This document shows positions 27,335 to 36,299 of a DNA stretch of 64,000 nt, one piece after another. A model generated the notes under the pieces. The model worked only from the letters and a program-made list of their open reading frames with translations. It was not told the origin of the DNA and did not search any database. The translations under genes and the position numbers were made by a program. Each line of letters opens with the position of its first letter. Positions within the stretch are counted from its first letter, which is position 1. Source of the stretch: CAYNWT01 sp964450955 (lineage in GTDB: Bacteria > Planctomycetota > Planctomycetia > Planctomycetales > Planctomycetaceae); the NCBI GenBank assembly GCA_964450955.1, contig CAYVFI010000003.1, forward strand, positions 124,001-188,000, given 5' to 3'.

Positions 27335-29089
27335 ATGAAGCTGCGACGCCAGCCGCGAAGTTTTCTGGCATTCCTGATCCTCATCGCATCGAGCACCATG
27401 TCAGCCAGCGAACCATTTGCTTCGGACGAACTCACGCCACAGCAACGCAACCAGGTCGATACCCTGGCGTTGAAGGTTTCGCCAGACGCGGTTCGGAAAC
27501 GGGCTCGCGAATCGTTTGGAGACCTCAGATCGTGGCTCCGACAACGCGCTCCGATGCCGCTGTCGCACGAACTGAAACGCGTTCACGAAACTCATCAACA
27601 GGTTCTTGCACACAGCCGGGTGGCTGAGACACCGTCGTTGGTGCTGAAGACGCTTGCTCGCCTTAGTCAGGCGTTACCCCGCGCGATGGCCGCGGACATG
27701 GGCGAGTTTGAGCTGTTTGTTCTTGAACGCGAAGACTTCTTGTCAGCGTCTGGTGGCCGCAACTGCCTTTACATTTCCAATTTGACTATCGATCGAACGC
27801 TGGGAGACGCAGCGGGACACGATCGGATTGCATTCCTTTTGGCCAGGCAAATTGCTGGCTCTTGTCTGGGGCATGGCCGGAGTTGGTACCAGTCAGAATG
27901 GGCTGCGGCATTCGTGAGGTCACAGGAAAAAGAGAAAGCGATTTCCGCGATTACATCGGATGATTTTTCGAACACCGTTCTGGGGCGGCAAGCTTCGACA
28001 GCCGAAGTCTTTTCGGAAGACCTGTTTGCTTTGCACCTATGCCGACAGGCCGGGTTCGATGTTCAACGGGCGTTGGACGTGCTGCGGCATGAAGTTCTCG
28101 CCAAAGCGGCCGAACTGCCTGAAGAACCCGGTTCGCTGGGTTCTGTTCGTGAACCACTTAGCCGGTTGCGTCGCCTGCTAATGGAGCTTGGCGGGCTTGT
28201 CAGCGACGATCATTATGGACTGCATCGATTCACCAATGGCACGTGGGAGCCGGTTCCCGATGCGGGCCTGGCTGACACTGACCGGGTGGCTGTATTTGTA
28301 CATGGACTCGGTTCGGACCTGGACGAGTTTGACACGATGGTCCGATCATTGGATGTCGGTCTGCCGGAATCGACTGCGCTGATTGGTTTGCGTTACCCCA
28401 ACACCGGCAGTCTGTATCGTAGTTCAAAGTTTCTGGTCAACGAATTGACGCGGACCGGCGTTGCGGATTCGGGTGTCGACTTTGTCTGCCACAGCGCGGG
28501 TGGTTTGGTGTTTCGCCGAGCGGCCGAATGTGACGGGCTGAAGTTTAAAACCGCAACGCTTATCGGAACGCCCAATTCTGGTTCTGACCTGACCAGCCTG
28601 CGGCCGTTACTTGAGGCTCAGGAATTCTTTGGGTCGCTTCAGGAGGGGCTTTCAAAGTCGATGGCCGAAGCGATCGAAGACGACTCGACACAAATGGTTC
28701 GGGATATGGAACCCGGCAGTCTGTTTCTTACAGAACTGAATTCCGGTTCACCTCGGACTGTCCAGAGTCGCTACCAAATTGTTCGAGGGCAGGCGCTTAG
28801 CACTCGAAAATCACTTCTCCTGGCTTTGGGAATCGGGACCGCTCGCACGGCGCTCAGGAAGTTGGCGGACTCGACCTTCGAAGAATCACAACAAAGTTCT
28901 GCCCGAAGCTGGATTGGTCGCCTGCGGATCCCGGAAGAAGTTCGTAGTGGAGACATGGCAGTGACCCTCACAAGTGCTACAACACCCGACCCGGCTGAAG
29001 TCCTGACCGTCTCGACCGCACACACGAAGTTGCCCGACGACGTGCAGGTCATCAATTTCATCCGGCATACAATCGACAACAGCAAATAG
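27335..29089 (+). CDS. Alpha/beta hydrolase fused to a degenerate M48 peptidase-like region
   Basis: ATG at 27335 begins a signal peptide (SFLAFLILIASSTMSA), giving 584 residues; the longer frame from 27254 is rejected. Residues about 100-260 resemble M48 zinc peptidases (GGRNCLYISN, IAFLLARQIAGSCLGHG, FSEDLFALHLCRQAGFD), but the HExxH site reads RQIAG, so zinc and catalysis should be lost. Residues about 310-450 are a lipase-like alpha/beta hydrolase: oxyanion region FVHGLGSDLDEFD and nucleophile elbow CHSAGG with Ser387. This part resembles PGAP1/lipase families. Probably periplasmic, hydrolysing a lipid or ester. The M48 reading is from pattern alone. Confidence 0.75.
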   Translation: MKLRRQPRSFLAFLILIASSTMSASEPFASDELTPQQRNQVDTLALKVSPDAVRKRARESFGDLRSWLRQRAPMPLSHELKRVHETHQQVLAHSRVAETPSLVLKTLARLSQALPRAMAADMGEFELFVLEREDFLSASGGRNCLYISNLTIDRTLGDAAGHDRIAFLLARQIAGSCLGHGRSWYQSEWAAAFVRSQEKEKAISAITSDDFSNTVLGRQASTAEVFSEDLFALHLCRQAGFDVQRALDVLRHEVLAKAAELPEEPGSLGSVREPLSRLRRLLMELGGLVSDDHYGLHRFTNGTWEPVPDAGLADTDRVAVFVHGLGSDLDEFDTMVRSLDVGLPESTALIGLRYPNTGSLYRSSKFLVNELTRTGVADSGVDFVCHSAGGLVFRRAAECDGLKFKTATLIGTPNSGSDLTSLRPLLEAQEFFGSLQEGLSKSMAEAIEDDSTQMVRDMEPGSLFLTELNSGSPRTVQSRYQIVRGQALSTRKSLLLALGIGTARTALRKLADSTFEESQQSSARSWIGRLRIPEEVRSGDMAVTLTSATTPDPAEVLTVSTAHTKLPDDVQVINFIRHTIDNSK

Positions 29090-29161
29090 TGTCAGGCCCA
29101 AAGCCGACGGTCGATCCGTTCTCTTTAGAACCAGAAGAACCACAACCACGCGGAGCCTCCC

Positions 29162-30445
29162 ATGAATCGTCTACAAAGCGTCGAACAATTCGAACGCGCT
29201 CAAAAGTGCATTCCAGGTGGAGTCAACAGTCCGGCCCGTGCGTTTGGTGGGGTCGGGGGCAACCCGGTTTTCATTGACCGTGGCGACGGACCCTTCATCT
29301 TTGACATCGATGGCAATCAGTATGTCGATTACATTGGCTCGTGGGGCCCACACATTCTCGGCCACCGGCAACAGAAAGTTATCGACGCCATCACCGACGC
29401 TCTGACCCGTGGAACCAGCTTCGGCGCGCCGACGGTTATTGAAAGTGACCTGGCCGAATTGGTTATCGAGGCGGTTCCGTCCATCGAAAAAGTACGGATG
29501 GTCAATTCCGGTACCGAAGCCACGATGAGCGCCATTCGAGTCGCGCGGGGGTTTACGAAGCGTGATGTGATTATCAAGTTTGCCGGTTGCTACCACGGGC
29601 ATGTCGATAGTTTGCTGGTTCAGGCCGGCAGCGGCGCGTTGACGCTGGGAACACCGTCCAGCCCCGGTATCCCGGCGGGAGCCACTGGTGACACTCTGGT
29701 TCTGGAATACAACGACCCACAGGGACTGGCAGATGCGTTTGCGTCCAGGGGAGATGAAATTGCGGCCGTCATCCTGGAACCGGTTGTCGGCAACATGGGA
29801 ACCGTCATCCCAACGACTGACTTTCTTACGGCGCTGCGTGAGCTGTGCACGCAGCACGGAACGGTTCTGATTTTCGACGAAGTCATGACCGGCTTTCGTC
29901 TGTCCCTGGGAGGTGCGCAGGAACTGTTTGGTGTTACGCCGGACATGACGACGCTGGGCAAGATTATTGGTGGAGGTATGCCTGTCGGAGCCTACGGAGG
30001 CCGCGAGGACATTATGAATACCGTCTCACCGGTTGGGCCGGTTTACCAGGCTGGGACACTGTCCGGGAACCCGGTCGCGATGTCTGCTGGTCTGGCGACG
30101 CTGCAACTGCTGAAAGAAGTCAACCCATACGAACGGCTCAACATGCTGACCGAACGCCTGTGCAAGGGCCTGGGCGAAGCCGCGACGGCTGCCGGAGTTG
30201 CTCACCAGATTTCGCAGGTCGGCAGTATGTTCACACTGTTCTTCAACGAGGAAGAAGTCACCAACTACTCCGTCTCAGCAAAAAACAACACTGAGCGGTA
30301 CGGCAACTACTTCCACGGCATGCTGGAACGCGGGTTCTACCTGCCGTGCAGCCAGTTTGAAGCAAACTTCGTTTCCGCCGCGCACACTACGGGGCTTATC
30401 GACGACACAATCGCGGCCGCTACCGAAGTGCTTGCGAAGGTATGA
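29162..30445 (+). CDS. hemL: Glutamate-1-semialdehyde 2,1-aminomutase
   Basis: A 427-residue PLP enzyme of normal length. It opens with PGGVNSPARAFGGVGG, the HemL hallmark, has the NSGTEATMSAIR and CYHGHVDSLLVQAGSG motifs, and the PLP-binding Lys267 in TLGKIIGGGMPVGAYGG. It converts glutamate-1-semialdehyde to 5-aminolevulinate in the C5 route to heme, which matches the many heme-protein genes in this window. No hemA or hemB is adjacent. Confidence 0.97.
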   Translation: MNRLQSVEQFERAQKCIPGGVNSPARAFGGVGGNPVFIDRGDGPFIFDIDGNQYVDYIGSWGPHILGHRQQKVIDAITDALTRGTSFGAPTVIESDLAELVIEAVPSIEKVRMVNSGTEATMSAIRVARGFTKRDVIIKFAGCYHGHVDSLLVQAGSGALTLGTPSSPGIPAGATGDTLVLEYNDPQGLADAFASRGDEIAAVILEPVVGNMGTVIPTTDFLTALRELCTQHGTVLIFDEVMTGFRLSLGGAQELFGVTPDMTTLGKIIGGGMPVGAYGGREDIMNTVSPVGPVYQAGTLSGNPVAMSAGLATLQLLKEVNPYERLNMLTERLCKGLGEAATAAGVAHQISQVGSMFTLFFNEEEVTNYSVSAKNNTERYGNYFHGMLERGFYLPCSQFEANFVSAAHTTGLIDDTIAAATEVLAKV

Positions 30446-30910
30446 TAAAAACGGGTGTGAACGAACTCCCGGTCTGGATCGGTTCCCGTCAGTCCGGGCT
30501 GTTGCGACAACGACAGACTGAGCCGTTTTAACGCCAGCCGAATGGCCCTGACTTTAGATTCTCCGTCCCGACTTTGCGTCGGTGGGTTTAACGGCTTCTG
30601 CACGACAACGCGGTACTGCCGCTTTTCGTAGCGCAAAAGCCGCGGAACCACCGATCTAAAATCGGTGGCGAACCGGAAAGTCAGTGGCATTCAGCGATGG
30701 CTACGGTTGGTGTGCCGCACAGTTGGGCGTGCTGTTACCTGCTGCCGGACGTCCGATGACGCCCGTGGTCGATGAGAAGAACACGAAATTGTCGCGCTGG
30801 GCGATCCTGCTGATGAGCGTCCGATCGGGGGAACTGGCCATGGGACTGCTTGACCATCGGAGGCGGCAGTTCTACCCTCAATCCAGACGGCAACTTACGG
30901 CGAACGAATC
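30446..30910. other. Intergenic between hemL and thiS
   Basis: 465 bp with no convincing gene. It holds a perfect hairpin CCACCGAT-CTAAA-ATCGGTGG (30648-30668), preceded by AGCCGTTTTAACGCC and GCCGCTTTTCG. A similar 'GCCGCTTTAA + CCGAT hairpin' arrangement occurs at 32279-32304. I looked for the TPP riboswitch core before thiS and did not find it. Confidence 0.4.
30648..30668. repeat. Hairpin, possible REP-like element copy 1
   Basis: 8-bp perfect stem CCACCGAT/ATCGGTGG with a CTAAA loop. No T-tract follows on either strand, so it is not an obvious terminator. Its core CCGAT-n-ATCGG recurs at 32289-32304. Confidence 0.45.
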
Positions 30911-31111
30911 ATGCAAATTTCGGTCAACGGCGAACTTAGGAATATCACCGATGGGCTAACGGTCCGCGAGCTCCTGGAGCAACTGGACATTCGCCCCAAA
31001 TTGTGCGCGGTCGAACGTAACAAGGAACTCTTGCCCCGAAAACAGCACGATGAGTGCGTTCTGCAGGCCGGCGACAAGTTGGAAATCGTAACCCTTGTGG
31101 GTGGCGGCTAA
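30911..31111 (+). CDS. thiS: Sulfur carrier protein ThiS
   Basis: A 66-residue ubiquitin-like protein: MQISVNGELRNI, then LTVRELLEQLDI, and the C-terminal tail LEIVTLVGGG with the di-glycine that is adenylated and thiocarboxylated to donate sulfur for the thiazole ring. It lies 87 bp upstream of thiG, its partner. Confidence 0.94.
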   Translation: MQISVNGELRNITDGLTVRELLEQLDIRPKLCAVERNKELLPRKQHDECVLQAGDKLEIVTLVGGG

Positions 31112-31198
31112 GCCAGTTGAAAAACTGACTCGACGCCCGCGGGACAGCCAATACCAGACACTCAAACCATCGCGCTTAACAAGCACCGAAACAGATTC

Positions 31199-32026
31199 AT
31201 GACAACCGATCACAATCCGCCACCTCTGCAGGTTGGCTCACACCTTCTCAAATCGCGGCTGATTGTCGGGACCGGCAAGTACGCCAGCTACGAACAGATG
31301 CAGCAGTGTCTGCAAGCCAGCGGCGCGGACGTGATTACCGTTGCGGTTCGACGCGAACGTCTGGTTGATGCGGATGGTCGAAGCATCCTGGATTTCATTG
31401 ACCTGGACAAGTACACGATCCTTCCCAACACGGCCGGTTGCTTTAACGCAGAAGATGCGGTTCGAACCGCAAAGCTGGGTCGTGAGATTCTGGAGGGTCT
31501 TGAAAACCCCGGCGCGGACTGGGTGAAGCTGGAGGTTCTTGGCGACACCAAGACACTGCTTCCCGATCCAGTGGACACCATCGAAGCGTGTCGTCGCCTG
31601 GTTGACGACGGGTTTCAGGTTCTTTGCTACAGCTCTGACGATCCCATCACCGCTCATCGGCTAAAGGAAGCGGGTGCGGCCTGTGTGATGCCGGCTGGAA
31701 GTCCAATCGGCAGCGGTCAGGGTGTTCTCAATGCCAACAATATTCGGATCTGCGTTGAATACATGCGGGACGGTGATCCGGATTACCCCGTCATTGTCGA
31801 TGCAGGAGTTGGAACCGCCAGCGATGTTTCCATCGCCATGGAACTGGGCTGTGACGGCGTCTTGTTGAACACCGGCATCGCCGGCGCGCAGGATCCGTTG
31901 ATGATGGCTCATGCCATGCGACACGCGTGTCTGGCTGGCTACCAGGCGTACCAGGCCGGACGCATTCCGAAAAAACTGTACGCCACGGCATCCAGCCCGG
32001 AAGAGGGAGTGATTGCCGGCGAGTGA
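31199..32026 (+). CDS. thiG: Thiazole synthase ThiG
   Basis: A 275-residue TIM-barrel enzyme of standard length. It has SRLIVGTGKYASYEQM, VAVRRER, LPNTAGC, and the Schiff-base Lys110 in DWVKLEVLGD, plus the phosphate-binding DAGVGTASD and LLNTGIAGAQDP loops. It makes the thiazole phosphate moiety of thiamine from deoxyxylulose phosphate, dehydroglycine and ThiS thiocarboxylate. Only thiS and thiG are present here; ThiF, ThiC, ThiE and the glycine oxidase/ThiH must be elsewhere. Confidence 0.96.
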   Translation: MTTDHNPPPLQVGSHLLKSRLIVGTGKYASYEQMQQCLQASGADVITVAVRRERLVDADGRSILDFIDLDKYTILPNTAGCFNAEDAVRTAKLGREILEGLENPGADWVKLEVLGDTKTLLPDPVDTIEACRRLVDDGFQVLCYSSDDPITAHRLKEAGAACVMPAGSPIGSGQGVLNANNIRICVEYMRDGDPDYPVIVDAGVGTASDVSIAMELGCDGVLLNTGIAGAQDPLMMAHAMRHACLAGYQAYQAGRIPKKLYATASSPEEGVIAGE

Positions 32027-32495
32027 GAACGTTGCCATCGCGATCAATGGTCGTGTGACCTATGCCACCTGTCAGGTGACCTTCTCCGCAAGTCGTCGGA
32101 GTCCGAGTGTGGAAAGGGGCGATGTCTCGGATGGTCTGAGGGCCCGGTCGAACCGTCTGAGGTCTCGCCATTTTTTTATCCAGGCAAGCAGTCACCACGC
32201 CGCCCGGTGTGTTCTTTCCGGTGGAGTCTCCCGGTAGGTTCTCTCAAGAGGGGCTAACCGCCCCTGTCGGGGACAAGCCGCTTTAACCCGATTGAAATCG
32301 GGCGAAAGTGCCCGAACCACGCTCCAACTCGTGGATTTTCGCAGCTCACAGGCTTCCGCACTTACGCAGCTACCGCTGGTTTCCGAGAATTTGTTGGCTC
32401 ATGCCGATTTTTCGGAAGTTAGGCGTTTTTCAGTAAGCACTGTGCTGTGAGGTGCGTCTAACCGGAAGTCTGTCCTCAATGAGCAAGTGAATGCC
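32027..32495. other. Intergenic between thiG and the STAS gene
   Basis: About 470 bp, no gene supported. It contains CACCTG-T-CAGGTG (32066-32078), a small stem CCCCTGTCGGGG near 32269, and the hairpin CCCGAT-TGAA-ATCGGG (32289-32304). The promoter of the STAS gene should lie in the last 100 bp. Confidence 0.35.
32289..32304. repeat. Hairpin, possible REP-like element copy 2
   Basis: CCCGAT-TGAA-ATCGGG, 6-bp perfect stem, preceded by AGCCGCTTTAA. The shared lead and CCGAT/ATCGG core link it to the hairpin at 30648-30668. Confidence 0.4.
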
Positions 32496-32858
32496 ATGAT
32501 TGATTTTTCATACGACGAGCCGTCATCCGGAATTACTGTTGTCCAACTTCGTGGTCAGTTGGATGAGCCCAGCTTTGAATATTTCAGCGAGTGCATGGAA
32601 TCGTTGGTCGATGCCGGCGTTCAGGCAATCGTGATTGACTGTCGGCAGATTCGGTTTATGTCCAGTCTTGAATTGGGTGGATTGATGAAGGTCCGGAAGC
32701 GTGTGAAGGCGGCTGGTGGCCGAGTCTGCCTTGCTCACGTTAACTCTTTGGTGGCCGAACTGCTGGCGATCACCGGGCTCAGAAACTTCTTCAGTATCCA
32801 ACCAAGCACCGAAGCGGCTGTTCGCGTTATCGAGCGAACCATGCTGGCGGCGGTCTAA
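32496..32858 (+). CDS. STAS-domain protein (anti-sigma factor antagonist-like)
   Basis: ATG at 32496 is chosen; a GTG three codons earlier is possible. The 120-residue protein is a single STAS domain: TVVQLRGQLDEPSFEYF, then AIVIDCRQIRFMSSLELGGLMKV, where SpoIIAA-type antagonists carry D-S-S-G-L with the phosphorylated serine. Here the site reads MSSLELGGL, so a serine is available but the motif is relaxed. Such proteins bind anti-sigma or sensor kinases in partner-switching circuits. No RsbW-type kinase or phosphatase is adjacent. Confidence 0.85.
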   Translation: MIDFSYDEPSSGITVVQLRGQLDEPSFEYFSECMESLVDAGVQAIVIDCRQIRFMSSLELGGLMKVRKRVKAAGGRVCLAHVNSLVAELLAITGLRNFFSIQPSTEAAVRVIERTMLAAV

Positions 32859-32892
32859 CGACGCTTCAGCCGTAGAAAACAGTCCGATTCTG

Positions 32893-33001
32893 AGCGGCCG
32901 TCTTAGACCGCGGGACGTATCAGACTGCTTCTGGGCGGTGTCGCAAATTCGTGCTTAGCGGCCGTCTTCATGAACAAGGAGAAGCGGCCGTCTTCATGAA
33001 C
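32893..33001. repeat. Short direct repeats (AGCGGCCGTCTT)
   Basis: AGCGGCCGTCTT occurs at 32893, 32957 and 32983. The last two copies extend to 19 bp (AGCGGCCGTCTTCATGAAC; 32957-32975 and 32983-33001), 26 bp apart. A degenerate CGGCCGTCGTC follows near 33013. They lie between the STAS gene and the converging wecB gene. No protein-coding reason is apparent. Confidence 0.7.
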
Positions 33002-33093
33002 CACCTCAATCACGGCCGTCGTCGCACAGCCAGCCTCGCGCGACGACGCGGTGCGGCGCCGATTGGAGGAACCTTTTGCGGTCGGAACCCTGG

Positions 33094-34215
33094 CTACTTC
33101 CAGGCTTCCGCGGCAAGCAGGTCGGCGATGCGTGCTGAGGCCTGCCCATCGCCGTAAGGGTTGGTTTCGATTTGTCGGCGAGCGTATTCGGCCTCGTCGG
33201 TCAGTAGCATGCTGACACGGTCGATGATGCGTTGGCAATCGGTTCCGACCAGTTCAACGGCTCCGGCCTCCAAAGCTTCGGGGCGCTCAGTTGTTTCGCG
33301 CATGACGAGAATTGGCTTTCTCAGCGAGGGAGCTTCTTCCTGAACGCCGCCTGAATCGGTCAGGATGACGTGCGCACGATCCATGAGCCAGACGAACTCG
33401 GGATACGGAGCGGGTTCGGTCAGCGTGACGTTTTCGGTCGAGCCAAGTATTTCGTTAACCGGTTCGCGGACGTTAGGGTTCAGGTGCACTGGATAAACGA
33501 AGGCGGTGTCGGTGAATCGTTCTGCCAGCGTTCGAATGGCAGCGCACAAATCCTGAAATCCTGAACCGAAGTTTTCGCGGCGGTGGCCCGTAATAAGAAC
33601 CATGTTTCGGCCGTTTAAGTTGGCGTATTTCTTATCCCACTGATCGTTGTTCGCGCGTTCTTTTTCGACGGTGTGTAGCAAGGCGTCAATGACCGTGTTG
33701 CCGGTCACGTGCACATACTTTTCGGGGATGCCTTCTCTCAGTAAATTTGCCTGCGATGTTGTGGTCGGGGCGCAATGCAGGCCGGCGGTCAGGCCAACCA
33801 CTCGACGATTGAATTCCTCCGGCCACGGCGCCTGCATGTTTCCGGTTCGAAGGCCCGCTTCGACGTGGACGAACGGAATGCGACGGTAGAAGGCGACCAT
33901 CGACGATGCCATGACTGTGGTGGTGTCACCCTGCGCGACAACGCAGTCGGGGCGGTGGCGTTCGACAAGAGAATCGATTCCCTCAACACACTTCGACGTT
34001 AGCTTTGCCAGCGTTTGATTCTTCGACATGACCTGCAGGTCATCGTCCGCAGTAATTCCAAAATAGTCATTGACCTGATCCAGCATTTCTCTGTGCTGCC
34101 CGGTCAGACAAACGATCGGTTGCAGGTTATCATGAGCGTGACACGCGCGGACAACGGGAGCCATTTTGATGGCCTCGGGACGTGTGCCGAAGACAAGCAG
34201 CGGACGAACAGACAT
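33094..34215 (-). CDS. wecB: UDP-N-acetylglucosamine 2-epimerase (non-hydrolysing)
   Basis: ATG at 34215 gives the canonical start VRPLLVFGTRPEAIKMAPVV; upstream codons in the open frame are not conserved. The 373-residue protein has QHREMLDQV, QGDTTTVMASSMVAFY, HVEAGLRTGN, TGNTVIDALL and TDSGGVQEEAP, the full WecB set including the UDP-binding and catalytic acids. It interconverts UDP-GlcNAc and UDP-ManNAc. The FGTRPEAIKM opening fits WecB and not the WbpI branch (GARPQ). It is the last gene of the glycan cluster and supplies a ManNAc-type precursor. Confidence 0.94.
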   Translation of the reverse strand: MSVRPLLVFGTRPEAIKMAPVVRACHAHDNLQPIVCLTGQHREMLDQVNDYFGITADDDLQVMSKNQTLAKLTSKCVEGIDSLVERHRPDCVVAQGDTTTVMASSMVAFYRRIPFVHVEAGLRTGNMQAPWPEEFNRRVVGLTAGLHCAPTTTSQANLLREGIPEKYVHVTGNTVIDALLHTVEKERANNDQWDKKYANLNGRNMVLITGHRRENFGSGFQDLCAAIRTLAERFTDTAFVYPVHLNPNVREPVNEILGSTENVTLTEPAPYPEFVWLMDRAHVILTDSGGVQEEAPSLRKPILVMRETTERPEALEAGAVELVGTDCQRIIDRVSMLLTDEAEYARRQIETNPYGDGQASARIADLLAAEAWK

Positions 34216-34222
34216 AGGTGCC

Positions 34223-35290
34223 TCAGGCGGGGGTGCAGTTGATCGACGGTGGAGTATTGACGATGCCCTGCATTCGGTCGAGATGCTCTGCGAGTCGGGC
34301 TTCCTCAGCATCCGACAGCGGGCGGCTGGTTGGAATCCTTAGGTGTCCGAAGCTGGCCGACTGCGGTTTGCGTAAAGCAACGCCGCTGGCAGAAGCGATT
34401 TTTTTAACCAGACGTTCAGGAGCTGTGCAAAGTTCTTCGAAGGTCGTCTCGGTTGTCCGAGCCGGATCGATTTGAACCAACTGCTCTGCCAACCGCATGT
34501 GAATGTCGCCAATCTGATTGCAGACGTCCGTCACGTAACCCAGCGGGTCGTCGGTATTCTCACTTCGACTCGCCAGGCCCCAGGCATCGGACTTGTCTCC
34601 CTGCACAAACTCACGGGCACGAATCAGCGATCGGGCAATATCCGCCGCATCGCGCCGCAGCACGACAACATGCGCCGTCGGGATGGCGCGGCTAAGCATA
34701 CCGATGCAAAGTGTGTTGCGATTGTTTTTGTTGACCAGCGGTTTTCCAAATGCATCAATCCAGCTCGCAAGGAACTGCAGCATTTCCGGTTCCGCATTCG
34801 ATCGCAAGACGGGCTTGTACCGATCAGTCCCCAGCCACCGATTCCAAATATGAAACGCGTCATTGGGCGACGATAAACCTGATGTCTGCCCGTAGAAGCT
34901 TCGCAGCTTTGTCGCCCGTTTGTATTTCCAGGCAAACAGTTTACTTGCCGTGATTGGAGCTCTGGGGAACATCTCGCTGACGTTTGGGAACCAGGTTGTA
35001 TCCAGGCAATCCGCCAACAACTGATACAGCACCGTCGTGCCCGCGCGGGGTGGTCCCACCAGCAAAATGACTGGCTTGGTTAGTTCGACATTCTTAGACA
35101 GTAGTTTGCGTTCGCGCCGCTGCAGTAACCAGTCGGCCGGCATCGCCAGCGGGCGCAGTCCCTCTCGGGCCATCGCCCAGTAAGCGGCAGGATTACACGA
35201 CATCACCATGCGGCGCGCAAGGCCAACCGGATCTCTGAAATTGTTCAGATACTTCGGCGTGCTTCTGGGTTTAGGCGTGGGCAAGTTCAT
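34223..35290 (-). CDS. Sulfotransferase-family protein
   Basis: ATG at 35290 overlaps the end of the deacetylase gene by 20 bp; the longer frame to 35374 lies inside that gene. The 355-residue protein carries the PAPS 5'-phosphosulfate loop VGPPRAGTTVLYQLL and later VVLRRDAADIARSLI, which matches the 3'-phosphate-binding region (R...S). FPNVSEMFPRAP is typical of the bacterial branch. It would transfer sulfate to a hydroxyl, probably on the glycan made by this cluster, in the cytoplasm. Genes for PAPS synthesis are not in the window. Its stop is 7 bp from wecB. Confidence 0.85.
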   Translation of the reverse strand: MNLPTPKPRSTPKYLNNFRDPVGLARRMVMSCNPAAYWAMAREGLRPLAMPADWLLQRRERKLLSKNVELTKPVILLVGPPRAGTTVLYQLLADCLDTTWFPNVSEMFPRAPITASKLFAWKYKRATKLRSFYGQTSGLSSPNDAFHIWNRWLGTDRYKPVLRSNAEPEMLQFLASWIDAFGKPLVNKNNRNTLCIGMLSRAIPTAHVVVLRRDAADIARSLIRAREFVQGDKSDAWGLASRSENTDDPLGYVTDVCNQIGDIHMRLAEQLVQIDPARTTETTFEELCTAPERLVKKIASASGVALRKPQSASFGHLRIPTSRPLSDAEEARLAEHLDRMQGIVNTPPSINCTPA

Positions 35291-36257
35291 GCACCGATTC
35301 CGGGTTCGGCAACGTGACACGCTTTTTCGTGTCGGCGACTCGAGCAGCGTGCTCTCGCATCGGGACAACCTCAAACCGCTTGCAGAACTGATCCATCACT
35401 TTGGAAACAAGCTCAAGCTTCGGCTCGGCCGGTTGTCTCATCGCTGGGAAGAACGACAAGTCCGAATCGTCATCGCACCCCATAAAATCAAGCGGGTGCA
35501 ACAGTAGCGACGGACCCACTCCAAACAGCTGACACATGCGTAGCGCCATGCGCCAGTAAGCAGACGCAGCCAGACTGGAGAATTGGTTCAGATACAGCAG
35601 GTAGCTGACGTGAATTGGAACCTTAAACAGCGGCATAGTTGTCACGGGAATTTCCAGCAACCGATGTTCGGCCAGTTCCCACTGGTATGGCTTCAGCGGT
35701 CGGAACCCTTCGTTCAACTTTCCGAACAGGACCTTCCGTTCCTTCTTCTGCTTCTCGTCCAGCTTAGCCGTCATGAAATAATACATGCGTGCCAGTGGCC
35801 CGAGGAACGTTGGGAACGTTGAGCAGTCGTATTCGTAGCCACGTTCGCAGAGAACTTCGAGAACCGTTGGGCTGAAGCTGAAGCCTGGGCCTCGAAAGCC
35901 AACTGGCTTTTGGCCTGTCACGCGTTCCAGATGCTCTTCCGTCTTCGCGAACTCGGTCTCAATTTCCTGTTTGGTGTAGAGGTGCAACCATGGTTCGTGA
36001 TTAAAACTATGATTGCCGATCTCATGCCCGGCAGCACTAATCGAGGCCAGGGCGTCCCGATTCTTATCGCGCGACGCGTCCTGGCCAACGATAAACACAG
36101 TCATTTTCTGATCGCGTTTTTCGAAGAACTCAATGAACCGCGGTACGACAACGTCCAGGTAAGTGGGATACTCTTCCCAACCGGGGTCGCCGTGGGTCTT
36201 CATGTACGACCATTTGTTGTCGAGATCCAACGACAAACTGGCGATGGGTTTGGACAT
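35271..36257 (-). CDS. Polysaccharide deacetylase (NodB homology)
   Basis: A 328-residue protein. It opens SKPIASLSLDLDNKWSY, where LDLDN stands in place of the usual TFDD metal-binding start, followed by TVFIVGQDA, GHEIGNHSFNHEP (HxxxH metal site) and GFRGPGFSF. No signal peptide, so it acts in the cytoplasm or at the inner face. It is likely to remove N-acetyl groups from a lipid-linked or nucleotide-linked sugar in this glycan pathway. The cluster holds a second NodB domain in the fusion gene at its start. Confidence 0.88.
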   Translation of the reverse strand: MSKPIASLSLDLDNKWSYMKTHGDPGWEEYPTYLDVVVPRFIEFFEKRDQKMTVFIVGQDASRDKNRDALASISAAGHEIGNHSFNHEPWLHLYTKQEIETEFAKTEEHLERVTGQKPVGFRGPGFSFSPTVLEVLCERGYEYDCSTFPTFLGPLARMYYFMTAKLDEKQKKERKVLFGKLNEGFRPLKPYQWELAEHRLLEIPVTTMPLFKVPIHVSYLLYLNQFSSLAASAYWRMALRMCQLFGVGPSLLLHPLDFMGCDDDSDLSFFPAMRQPAEPKLELVSKVMDQFCKRFEVVPMREHAARVADTKKRVTLPNPESVHELAHA

Positions 36258-36299
36258 GATTCACTCCCGTGTCTCAACGACTGCTGAATGCGGCCCGGT

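Noticed and set aside
30446..30910. Possible TPP riboswitch before thiS
   Set aside because: The conserved CTGAGA and ACC-CTGAT-GATAATGC segments are absent.
32957..33001. CRISPR array
   Set aside because: Only two full repeats with a 7-bp gap and no cas genes.
33094..34215. Assignment of the epimerase as WbpI (diacetamido-uronic acid 2-epimerase)
   Set aside because: The start FGTRPEAIKMAP and later motifs match WecB, not the GARPQ form of WbpI, despite the wbp-like neighbours.
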